From NCBI GenBank assembly GCA_021295815.1, contig JAGWBQ010000006.1:30698-94697 (forward strand): 64,000 bases of DNA. The letters are read 5' to 3'. This document shows positions 18,625-25,905 of this stretch, one piece after another; the stretch's first letter is position 1; each line of letters begins with the position of its first letter. A model generated the notes under the pieces. It ran no database searches and had not been told where the DNA came from. It saw only the letters and a list, made by a program, of their open reading frames with translations. The position numbers and the translations under genes were made by a program. The stretch comes from Gemmatimonadota bacterium (lineage in GTDB: Bacteria > Gemmatimonadota > Gemmatimonadetes > Longimicrobiales > Gaopeijiaceae).

Positions 18625-18853
18625 AGGGAGCCCCCGAGCCCACTCCTTCCTTGGGGACCCCACCCCAGCTCGATAATGTCCGCGTGGCCGGTGAACGCGC
18701 ATCAGGGACCCCGAGGAACGTGTGCGGACCAGCTGGTGGCTGCATGCGAAGTCGACGTTCTCACCGCACGTGAAAGTATTACATTGCGACAGGTGTTTTT
18801 TCGTGCTTTCCCACCATCTTTCCATCTCTCGTAAACTCAACCGGGAGCCCATC

Positions 18854-19138
18854 ATGACTACGACACAACCCACGAAGTCTATTGGGGTGGCCATCCTGCT
18901 TTGGTGGTTCACGGGTCTGTTCGGAGGCCACAGGTTCTATCTGGAGCGGGAACACGCCAAGACCATGCTGGCACTAGGTATCGGCGGCTTTGTCCTGCTG
19001 GGTCTAGGTATCGTCGGCCTCCTGCCGTTTCTCTTCGTGGGAGCTGCAGTACTTGCGGCAGTTGGTGTTTGGGAGCTGATAGATGTTTTTTCCCTTTCCA
19101 GGTGGGTCAGGGAGAGCGGAACGGCCGCCCAACATTGA
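18854..19138 (+). CDS. TM2-domain small membrane protein
   Basis: The 94-residue protein shows the TM2 pattern: a first helix SIGVAILLWWFTGLFG, the connecting motif GGHRFYLEREHAKTML, then a longer hydrophobic part. TM2 proteins are small membrane proteins of unclear function. Its codon use is less GC-biased than the neighbours and the flanks hold recombinase debris, so it may have arrived by transfer. A GGGAG lies about 7 bases before the ATG. Confidence 0.75.
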   Translation: MTTTQPTKSIGVAILLWWFTGLFGGHRFYLEREHAKTMLALGIGGFVLLGLGIVGLLPFLFVGAAVLAAVGVWELIDVFSLSRWVRESGTAAQH

Positions 19139-19170
19139 ACGCTCCCGCTGAAAACCGAGAGAACCAACGA

Positions 19171-19336
19171 AACCCGGTTCAAGAGGGTGGAGGCCCTGTT
19201 GGGCAGGCCCGCAGGAAGGTAATTCGGTGTTCTCCGGAACAGGGGCGGTCTTGAGGGTTTTCCGGCGAACTGACTCGCCGGAAAAGTTTCCGGGTGCCGG
19301 GGACAGGGAGCCCAGCCGGTACGCCTGAACCGGGTT
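19171..19336. repeat. Structured element with 11-bp terminal inverted repeats
   Basis: AACCCGGTTCA at 19171-19181 is the exact inverse of TGAACCGGGTT at 19326-19336. Inside lies a perfect 11-bp hairpin, TTTTCCGGCGA (19258-19268) and TCGCCGGAAAA (19275-19285), with loop ACTGAC. A second short palindrome begins with GGCC near 19191. It could be a non-autonomous mobile element or a structured RNA; I cannot decide between them. Confidence 0.5.
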
Positions 19337-19466
19337 ACCAGGGTCGCCGGGGTCGGCCAAAGTGCGGTTCACGCCGGTTCGACTCCAACTTGCGGTGAGC
19401 GAGTACATGCAGATCTCGCTTAACGACGGCCGCGCTCTTCCGGCCACCGACAAGCCGTGGCACTGG

Positions 19467-19629
19467 TCCTGCGGACCTCGAACTTCGCCATCGTGTCCTT
19501 GAAGCCGAGAAGAAGACGGTCCTTGTCGTCGTTCGGATCGCAGACCCCGTGTTGGTCGAGGATCAGCGTACGGGCGATGCCCTCAAGGGGAGGGGGGATC
19601 CGACCTGCGTGGGATCCAGCCAAAAACAC
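19467..19629 (-). pseudogene. Serine recombinase fragment
   Basis: The minus-strand frame encodes LDQHGVCDPNDDKDRLLLG followed by FKDTMAKFEV, which matches the conserved region of large serine recombinases (D-x-x-G-V-Y-D-P-x-D-x-N-D-R-L-L-L-G-L-K-G-T-M-S-E-x-E). Only about 40 residues of the resolvase domain remain. The catalytic Ser region and the rest of the protein are missing and the frame ends soon after. It is a relic, not a working gene. Confidence 0.6.
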
Positions 19630-19720
19630 AGAAAGTCACATAATGCATCTTATGCGAACCAAGCTTCTCTCCTCGAACCTCGGGACGTCATGGAGTCCGG
19701 GGTCGGATTTCGAAGTGTTT

Positions 19721-19739
19721 GGATATGTTTCGTATATCC
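19721..19739. promoter_or_regulatory. Inverted repeat upstream of fhs, possible operator
   Basis: GGATAT at 19721-19726 and ATATCC at 19734-19739 form an inverted repeat with a 7-base spacer, about 125 bp before the fhs start. The AT-rich stretch could hold a promoter or a dimer-binding site. No factor can be named. Confidence 0.3.
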
Positions 19740-19862
19740 TGCCCGTAACGGCGGTATCTTGTACCGGTTGCCTTCGCCCTCTCCCGGCAGCGCTTCGCCA
19801 ACGAACCCGGTGACCTGACTTCCTTGCGACGTTCCGGACCCCGTTCCCTCTCACCAATCCTC

Positions 19863-21530
19863 ATGCGCCCCGACATCGAGATCGCCCAGGCCCACGCTAT
19901 CCGCCCCATCGCCGAGATCGCCGAAAAAGTAGGCCTCGGCGGTGACGAGATCCTTCGCTACGGCGATTACAAGGCCAAGGTCCCGCTCCAGGTCGCGGAC
20001 GAGCGCCCCGACCGGGACGCCAAGCTCATACTGGTTACCGGTGTGAGCCCGACGATGGCCGGCGAAGGCAAGTCGACCATAGCGGTTGGGCTCGCCGACG
20101 CCCTCGCCCTTCGCGATCGGAATCCGGTTCTCTGCATTCGCGAACCCTCGCTGGGGCCGGTCTTCGGAATCAAGGGCGGCGCGGCCGGCGGCGGTTACTC
20201 GCAGGTGGTTCCGATGGAGGACATCAACCTGCATTTCACAGGTGACTTCCACGCCGTCACTTCGGCGCACTCGCTGCTTTCGGCGATGCTCGACAACCAC
20301 CTCTTCCGTCCCAACTCCACCGAGCTCGACCACAGGCGGGTCACGTGGCCCCGTTCGATCGACATGAATGACCGCGCACTGCGCAAGATCGTCGTGGGTC
20401 TTGGAGGGCCGCTCGGAGGCATCCCGCGGGAAGAGAGCTTCGTGATCACGGCCGCTTCCGAGGTAATGGCCATTCTCTGTCTGGCGCGGAATCTGGCGGA
20501 CCTCGAGGAGAGGCTGGGCAGGATAATCGTCGGGTACACGAGAGCGCGCACGCCGGTTCACGCGAGGGACATCGGCGCTCACACCGCGATGGCGATCCTG
20601 CTCCGGGATGCGATGAATCCGAATCTGGTCCAGACCTTGGGAGGGGTGCCCGCGTTCATTCACGGCGGACCTTTCGGGAACATCGCGCACGGCTGCAACT
20701 CGCTGGCGGCGACCCGCTCGGCTCTCAAGCTTGGCGACGTGGTGGTGACCGAAGCCGGGTTCGGGAGCGATCTGGGCGCCGAGAAGTTCTGCGACATCAA
20801 GTGCCGACTCGGCGGCCTCGTCCCTGACGCCGCAGTGATCGTCGCGACCATTCGAGCGCAGAAGATGCAAGGAGGCGTCGCCTACTCCGATCTCGGGAAC
20901 GAGAACGTCGACGCCCTGCTCCGCGGAGCCGAAAACCTTCTCGGCCATGTGGACAACATTCGCCGGTTCGGCATTCCCGCCGTCGTCGCCGTGAACCGCT
21001 TCACCCAGGATACCGGCGCGGAGGTCGCCGCCCTTCTGGGGATGCTTGCCGACCGCGGCATCCGCGCGGTGGAGGCGAATCCCCACGGCGGTGGCGGTCC
21101 GGGCTGCGTGGACCTGGCCGATGCGGCCTTCGAGCTCGCGCACTCGGGCGAGTGCGACTTCAACCTTCCCTACTCCGACGACGAGCCGCTCACCGCGAAA
21201 ATCGAAGCCGTTGCCGGAAGGGTCTACGGGGCCGACGGCGTGGACTATCTGCCGGGGGTCACCGACGAACTCGACCGGCTTGAGACGTTCGGCATGGCCG
21301 ACGCTCCGGTCTGCATCGCCAAGACGCAGTACTCCTTCTCCGACAACCCCGCCCTCCTCGGCCGTCCGAGCGGGTTCCGCATAACCGTCAGGGAGGTGAC
21401 CCCGTCCGCAGGAGCGGGCTTCGTCGTGGTCAAGACCGGAGACGTCATGACCATGCCCGGTCTTGCGGCCGTGCCCTCGGCCATGCGCATGGCGCTCACG
21501 CCGGACGGCGAGATCACCGGGTTGGCGTAG
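19863..21530 (+). CDS. fhs: Formate-tetrahydrofolate ligase
   Basis: Fhs joins formate and tetrahydrofolate with ATP to give 10-formyl-THF, feeding one-carbon metabolism in the cytosol. The 555-residue protein has the family landmarks: the P-loop-like TPMGEGKST counterpart SPTMAGEGKST near residue 65, REPSLGPVFGIKGGAAGGGYSQV, DINLHFTGD, and FGNIAHGCNS. The length is normal. I chose ATG 19863 because the family starts near this point. A formate dehydrogenase at 25906-30446 and fdhD at 22936 are close, so formate can be either oxidized or assimilated. Confidence 0.96.
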   Translation: MRPDIEIAQAHAIRPIAEIAEKVGLGGDEILRYGDYKAKVPLQVADERPDRDAKLILVTGVSPTMAGEGKSTIAVGLADALALRDRNPVLCIREPSLGPVFGIKGGAAGGGYSQVVPMEDINLHFTGDFHAVTSAHSLLSAMLDNHLFRPNSTELDHRRVTWPRSIDMNDRALRKIVVGLGGPLGGIPREESFVITAASEVMAILCLARNLADLEERLGRIIVGYTRARTPVHARDIGAHTAMAILLRDAMNPNLVQTLGGVPAFIHGGPFGNIAHGCNSLAATRSALKLGDVVVTEAGFGSDLGAEKFCDIKCRLGGLVPDAAVIVATIRAQKMQGGVAYSDLGNENVDALLRGAENLLGHVDNIRRFGIPAVVAVNRFTQDTGAEVAALLGMLADRGIRAVEANPHGGGGPGCVDLADAAFELAHSGECDFNLPYSDDEPLTAKIEAVAGRVYGADGVDYLPGVTDELDRLETFGMADAPVCIAKTQYSFSDNPALLGRPSGFRITVREVTPSAGAGFVVVKTGDVMTMPGLAAVPSAMRMALTPDGEITGLA

Positions 21531-21552
21531 CGCCGCGGGCTTCCCCGTCCCT

Positions 21553-21584
21553 GCCCCGGAGCTCCCGCGCGGTGGCCGCGGGGC
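21553..21584. terminator. GC-rich stem-loop between convergent fhs and CYTH genes
   Basis: GCCCCG at 21553-21558 can pair with CGGGGC at 21579-21584, in the 54-bp gap between two convergent stops. It has no T tract, so a terminator role is only suggested by position. Confidence 0.3.
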
Positions 21585-22184
21585 CTATCGGCTTGTGCGC
21601 GTGTCCTTCCATCCCCTGACCTTTCGGTAGACCTTTCGCACGAAGGCCCGGCGTTTTTTCGCTTTCATCTGGGCGATCCCCGCGCTCGTGAACCTGCCGT
21701 CGTCGGTCACCTCCCGAAGGACTTTGATTCCGTCCGGCGGGGGCGGAAGCGGTTCCAGTTCCTCCTCGAGTTCGATCTCCAACAGCTCGAGGCCGTCGAG
21801 AGAACCCAGGAAACGGTCCAGTTCCCAGCGCCCGAGCCGCCAGCGCACCTTCTCGATCACCGCCCGGCCGGCCGCGGCGAAAAGCGCGTCGGCCACCGCA
21901 GCGTTCACGACCGACTCCGCCTCGGTCCGCCGCACGCCGGCACCCGACTTGCTGGTCACGACCGGTCCGCGTTCTTCACCGACGCGGATGCGTACCACGG
22001 GATCCACCGAGCGGACGTAGCCCTGTCGGAACAGCCTTCCCTCTCCCAATCTCGTCCAGGCCGCCGAGCTGACGCGGACGAGAAAGCGCCTCTCGATCTC
22101 GAGTCCGTCACGCCCCGGGGCCGATGACGTATCTTCGGAATCTTTACGGATTACGATCCCCTCGGGAAGAGCCGAAGCCTCCAT
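21585..22184 (-). CDS. CYTH-domain protein (adenylate cyclase class IV / triphosphatase superfamily)
   Basis: The 199-residue protein carries a CYTH tunnel fold starting at LEIERRFLV (about residue 34), the ExExK signature with Arg in place of Lys. It continues with QGYVRSVDPVVRIRVGEERG, VTSKSGAG, RWRLGRWELDRFLGSLDGLELLEIELEEE. This is the pattern of bacterial inorganic triphosphatases. The basic C-terminus is unusual. Start ATG 22184 lies 5 bp after the stop of the glycosyltransferase gene, so it is the last gene of the fdhD operon. Its link to FdhD is not obvious. Confidence 0.8.
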   Translation of the reverse strand: MEASALPEGIVIRKDSEDTSSAPGRDGLEIERRFLVRVSSAAWTRLGEGRLFRQGYVRSVDPVVRIRVGEERGPVVTSKSGAGVRRTEAESVVNAAVADALFAAAGRAVIEKVRWRLGRWELDRFLGSLDGLELLEIELEEELEPLPPPPDGIKVLREVTDDGRFTSAGIAQMKAKKRRAFVRKVYRKVRGWKDTRTSR

Positions 22185-22189
22185 CGCCT

Positions 22190-22939
22190 TCACAACCGCC
22201 CGGTGAGCTGTCGCAGTCTGAGCCACCAGACGCGCCATATCGCCTCGCGAACGATCTTCTTGGAGAGCTTGGACTCCCCGGAATCCCGCTCCGTGAAGAG
22301 AATGGGAATTTCGATCCAGGTGAAGCCCCTGCGCCAGGCTCGGAACTTGAGCTCGATCTGGAACGAATACCCGTTGGAACGGACCCGATCGAGCTCCACG
22401 GATTCCAGCACGCGCCGGTTCCAGGCGTTGAATCCGCCCGTGGCGTCGCGGATAGGCAGTCCGGTGATGGTGCGGGCGTAGAGCGAGCCGAAGAACGAGA
22501 TGAGCAGGCGGCTCATGGGCCAGTTGGAGACGGTGACTCGGCCTTCCGCGTAGCGGGAACCGACCACGAAGTCGTGGTCCGTAAGCGCACGGATCATTCC
22601 CGGAAGGGAGTCCGGCGGGTGGGAGATGTCCGCGTCCATCTCGAAAATCGCGTCGTAGTCGCGTGCCAGCCCCCACTTGAAACCGGCCAGATAGGCCTTG
22701 CCGATCCCTTCCTTGCCGAGCCGGTGGAGGACGTTGAGCCTAGGCTCCGCCGCCGCCATTTCCTCGGCGATCTCGCCCGTGCCGTCCGGCGACGAATCGT
22801 CCACCACCAGGATGTCGATGCGCGGATCCTGAGCCAGAACGAGCGGCACCTTGCGCGGTACGTTGTCGCGCTCGTCGTAGGTAGGGATGACGATCAGTAT
22901 GCGCGCGGGTCCTCTTCGCGGCGTGGCGGTGGCGCTCAC
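22190..22939 (-). CDS. Polyprenol-phosphate sugar synthase, Dpm1-like (GT2)
   Basis: The 249-residue protein is a GT-A glycosyltransferase with ILIVIPTYDERDNV, ILVVDDSSPDGTGE, the metal-binding EMDADISHPP, and DATGGFNAWNRR. This matches bacterial polyprenol monophosphomannose synthases, which move a sugar from a GDP or UDP donor to a lipid phosphate at the inner membrane. It has no C-terminal transmembrane extension. The start overlaps the end of fdhD by 4 bp and it runs into the CYTH gene. Confidence 0.88.
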   Translation of the reverse strand: MSATATPRRGPARILIVIPTYDERDNVPRKVPLVLAQDPRIDILVVDDSSPDGTGEIAEEMAAAEPRLNVLHRLGKEGIGKAYLAGFKWGLARDYDAIFEMDADISHPPDSLPGMIRALTDHDFVVGSRYAEGRVTVSNWPMSRLLISFFGSLYARTITGLPIRDATGGFNAWNRRVLESVELDRVRSNGYSFQIELKFRAWRRGFTWIEIPILFTERDSGESKLSKKIVREAIWRVWWLRLRQLTGRL

Positions 22940-23844
22940 GTAACCTCCGAAAGGCTGATGCGATCTGGGCGGGAGTAGGTGTTGAAGGAGCGATCGGTGG
23001 TGAATCCGGCGAGGGTCATGCCGAACTCCCTGGCGAACTCCACGGCGAGGCTCGACGGAGCGCCGACCGCAACGACCGCGGGCATGCGCGCCATCGCCGC
23101 CTTCTGCATGATTTCGAACGAGGCCCTGCCGGAGACGACGATCCCCAAGACCGGTCTTCGTCGGTTCGGACCTTCCCGGAGGCCGGTGGAGCTGTTCGGT
23201 TCGGCGAGGTCGATGTCACCCCTCATCGCCAGAGCCCCGACAACCTTGTCCACAGCGTTGTGTCTGCCCACGTCCTCTCGGGATACGAGGATCCTTCCGT
23301 CGGCGTCGAAGGCGGCGGCGGCGTGGATGCCTCCGGTCGCCTGGAAGACGGGCTGGGAGGCGCGCAGATCGGCGGGCAGAGCGGAGACGACCCGGGCGGG
23401 CAGGTCGAATTCGATGCCGTCCAGGTTCTCGCAGCCGAGATTCTGGACCGCTTCCAGCGACGCCTTGCCGCAGACGCCGCACGAAGAGGTGATGTAGAAA
23501 TTGCGAGCGAGCGAACTCGGGTCGAACGCGCCCGGGTCGCTGAGCGTGACCGACACCACGTTGTACTCCTGGGGCGATACCTTCGCGCAGTAGCGTACGC
23601 CCCCTATGGCGGCGGCGCTCGAAACCACGCCCTCGGTGAGGAGAAAGCCGGCGGCGAGATCGAAGTCGTCCCCGGGAGTGCGCATGGTGACCGCGACGGG
23701 GGTTTCGCGCTCCACGCCCGATCCCTCCCTCCATTCGAGCCTGATCTCCATGGGCTCCTCGGTCGCTACCCGATCCTCCGGCGTCCTGACCGCTCCCTCC
23801 TCCACCCGGTTCACGCGCACGCGTCTGGACCGCCCTGGTTTCAT
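22936..23844 (-). CDS. fdhD: Formate dehydrogenase sulfurtransferase FdhD
   Basis: FdhD passes sulfur from a cysteine desulfurase to the molybdenum cofactor of formate dehydrogenase, which is required for activity. The 302-residue protein has the diagnostic SSCGVCGKAS with the CxxC pair (about residues 120-123), MRTPGDDFDLAAGFLLTEGV, and SREDVGRHNAVDKVVGA. The catalytic subunit it should serve is at 27654-30446, about 4 kb away on the other strand. A 24-bp tandem repeat lies upstream (23911-23957). It is the first gene of a three-gene unit with a glycosyltransferase and a CYTH protein. Confidence 0.95.
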   Translation of the reverse strand: MKPGRSRRVRVNRVEEGAVRTPEDRVATEEPMEIRLEWREGSGVERETPVAVTMRTPGDDFDLAAGFLLTEGVVSSAAAIGGVRYCAKVSPQEYNVVSVTLSDPGAFDPSSLARNFYITSSCGVCGKASLEAVQNLGCENLDGIEFDLPARVVSALPADLRASQPVFQATGGIHAAAAFDADGRILVSREDVGRHNAVDKVVGALAMRGDIDLAEPNSSTGLREGPNRRRPVLGIVVSGRASFEIMQKAAMARMPAVVAVGAPSSLAVEFAREFGMTLAGFTTDRSFNTYSRPDRISLSEVT

Positions 23845-23910
23845 GTCGTCTCCGCTTGCCCGCCGTTAGGGGTCTGGGATGTGGTGCCTGGAAACCTACG
23901 CAGGAAATAT

Positions 23911-23957
23911 AGGTCAGGCAGACACCTTCCCTGCAGGTCAGGCAGACACGTTCCCGC
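23911..23957. repeat. Two-copy 23-24 bp tandem repeat upstream of fdhD
   Basis: The unit AGGTCAGGCAGACAC(C/G)TTCC is repeated head to tail at 23911-23934 and 23935-23957 with one substitution and one deletion. It starts 67 bp before the fdhD start. The minus-strand hexamer TATATT at 23906-23911, a possible -10 box, abuts the repeat, so the copies sit where an activator would bind. Confidence 0.6.
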
Positions 23958-23991
23958 AGGTTCGCGGCACCGCTCGGACTTTGTGAGTCGG

Positions 23992-25263
23992 CTACCGGCG
24001 CCCTGAGCAGGAGCTGTCGCGACCCTGGCGCGCCTGGGGCGCGGGACCGGGAGAGGGCGTCGCGCGGCGAAGAGCGGATAGCAGGCGAGCCACGAACACG
24101 GCCTGTACGCCAAGCTCGTCCCGCTCGATGAACGCCGCGAGTCCATCCGGTCCCAGAGCGCCAGGCCAATGAAACTCGGCTTCGTCAAAGGTGCCCACAT
24201 ACGTGCCGTCAGACGAGAAGACGTCGATCGGTCCATCCTCCTGCACGGGCTCCTCGCCGTGACGGCGCACCCAGATCTCGCCGTTCCAACCGGCCCGGAC
24301 GTCCGTGACTACCGGCACCTCCGCGAAAAACCTCATGTCTTCGATAGCCTTCATTAACGGGTCCAACACCAACTCCGACCCACCGAAGTCCTCCTCTGCC
24401 TTCTTCCGCCGCTGTTCCTGCATCTCTCGGCGAATCGGTGCGTCAACGACGACCGGTGCGATCGGACGGCACACGACTCCGGTTACGCTCCCGGCCGGAT
24501 CGAGGATCTTGACCTCGTATGCGGAGGAATCCACGACGAGCAAACCCCCGCCCGGCAGCCGGTCCATCTGCAACTGCGGAAAAAACGCTTCGGCAGTCTC
24601 CGGCTGGCCGGTCATGGTGGAATAGGTGATCTTGAATGTCACACCATCGCGAAGCCCTTGCTCCGCCGACCGCCATGCTTGGTAGAATGGTTCGGTCCTA
24701 ACCGAGTTGTCCTCGAACACGACACGTTCGATCATCCGCGTTCGACCCGAGTCGGTAGGCACGGCCAGGAATGCCGCGTCCGAACGATTCGACGGTGTCA
24801 GGGGCGGTCGAATCCATGGTGCGGACGCGTCCACACCAACCCGAACGGCAGTCCGAAATTGCCCTGTACCGGTGAACAGCTTGAATGCCTGGTGAGACCC
24901 GTCGTAGACGGTGAGCCCGCCGTCATGTCCGACGAGGACCGTATGAATGAACCGGAACTCGCCCGGCCCGTCGCCTTCGTCGGCAAGTTCATGGACCAGC
25001 TCGCCGCCGGGGCCCACGACGACGACCCGCTTGGCTCGGCGGTCGTGAACGACGACCCCGCCGTGGGGAGTAAAGGCCACGGTCCTGACTGAGCCGAACG
25101 CGTCCCATCCGGTCGCCGACAGTTCCCCCGACCCGCCACAATTCCTCGAATCCGTCGAGAGGGATCGGACGATCTGCAGCCCCCGCGCCGGTTCCTGTGC
25201 GGCAAGCGTCGTCCCGAACCACAGCACCAACGCACAAGGTACGAACCGCCCGAGTCGGATCAC
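23992..25263 (-). CDS. Secreted six-bladed beta-propeller protein
   Basis: The 423-residue protein has a signal peptide (VPCALVLWFGTTLAAQ) and repeated propeller-blade strands: SVRTVAFTPHGGVVVHDRRAKRV, EGDGPGEFRFIHTVLVGHDGGLTVYDG, and a later DGPIDVFSSDGTYVGTF. The 'GDGPGEF' loop is typical of the 6-bladed propeller lipoproteins abundant in Gemmatimonadota and Bacteroidota. Function is unknown. I prefer the GTG at 25263 because it forms a GTGA overlap with the small gene upstream; an ATG 10 codons earlier is possible. GC content is lower than in the neighbours. Confidence 0.7.
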   Translation of the reverse strand: MIRLGRFVPCALVLWFGTTLAAQEPARGLQIVRSLSTDSRNCGGSGELSATGWDAFGSVRTVAFTPHGGVVVHDRRAKRVVVVGPGGELVHELADEGDGPGEFRFIHTVLVGHDGGLTVYDGSHQAFKLFTGTGQFRTAVRVGVDASAPWIRPPLTPSNRSDAAFLAVPTDSGRTRMIERVVFEDNSVRTEPFYQAWRSAEQGLRDGVTFKITYSTMTGQPETAEAFFPQLQMDRLPGGGLLVVDSSAYEVKILDPAGSVTGVVCRPIAPVVVDAPIRREMQEQRRKKAEEDFGGSELVLDPLMKAIEDMRFFAEVPVVTDVRAGWNGEIWVRRHGEEPVQEDGPIDVFSSDGTYVGTFDEAEFHWPGALGPDGLAAFIERDELGVQAVFVARLLSALRRATPSPGPAPQARQGRDSSCSGRR

Positions 25264-25514
25264 GACTGGAAACCTAGGCGATTTCCAACCCAAGCGGCCA
25301 GCGAACGGTCAAGCCCCTTCTCCCGCACCAAAGTCTGATACGAATCGGAATCCACGACAGCCCACGGCGTCTGAAATCGTGGAATAAGCCATCGAGCTAG
25401 GAAGTCGCTTCGCAGGTGAGTCGCATGTCGCCTGAGTCGTAAAACGTTGTCACCACGGCCCCGTCCGGCCTCGCCCCACTTACCTGAAAACTCCGTCTTG
25501 CCAGATCGAGCCAC
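25260..25514 (-). CDS. Small hypothetical protein
   Basis: An 84-codon frame whose TGA overlaps the GTG start of the propeller gene, a coupling style used across this window. The C-terminal half (WLIPRFQTPWAVVDSDSYQT and then LVREKGLDRSLAAWVGNRLG) looks like globular protein. I recognise no family. It may be the last part of a larger gene that has decayed. Confidence 0.35.
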   Translation of the reverse strand: MARSGKTEFSGKWGEAGRGRGDNVLRLRRHATHLRSDFLARWLIPRFQTPWAVVDSDSYQTLVREKGLDRSLAAWVGNRLGFQS

Positions 25515-25905
25515 GCCCCTTCATTAGGCGGCGGGCCTCGTGGTCACGAACCGTTTCCCGGTTGGCTCGATCACCGAGGCGCGATGGTTGGCTTGGCGAT
25601 TCTTGGGTTCTCGGTCTCCCAAGGGGGGAGGCGTGTCAGGTCACCGTGGATCCTTGGTGACGGTCTTGTCTGCGTTCCAGTCCGTCCCTCGCAATGCGGG
25701 AAGTACGACGTTGCACACGTCTTGGGTCAAGCTCTTCCATTTTCCCGTTGCTGCATCGACGATCACGGGGACCAAGCCACCGAGCACGCCGCCTTCGAGC
25801 TGGCCCGGCCCGGCTCGGTCCCGAATTTCGCACGGGAAGGGATGGATGTAAGATAGATTAGGCAACCGCGCCTCCGTTCCACCCGCGAACCCCTCCGCCC
25901 ACCAG
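25515..25905. other. 391-bp region before the formate dehydrogenase genes
   Basis: It holds a 74-codon minus-strand frame (25641-25865) encoding VPVIVDAATGKWKSLTQDVC and RGTDWNADKTV, which reads like protein but matches no family I know and may be a remnant. A hairpin GTCACC (25640-25645) with GGTGAC (25656-25661) is also present. The promoter for the formate dehydrogenase operon should lie near 25840-25900. TAAGAT at 25849-25854 is a weak -10 candidate. Confidence 0.35.

Larger units (their letters stand above)
19139..19862. other. 724-bp gene-poor scar region
   Basis: I see no intact gene here. It contains a 166-bp segment bounded by inverted repeats (19171-19336) with a strong internal hairpin, a serine-recombinase relic on the minus strand (about 19467-19629), and an inverted repeat close to the fhs gene (19721-19739). 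Base composition is lower in GC near 19620-19740. The region looks like the remains of a mobile element. Confidence 0.55.

Noticed and set aside
19258..19285. Hairpin as a rho-independent terminator for the TM2 gene
   Set aside because: On both strands the stem is followed by A residues, not T, and the T/A ends belong to the stem.
23911..23957. Direct repeats as a CRISPR array
   Set aside because: Only two copies with no spacer between them and no cas genes in the window.
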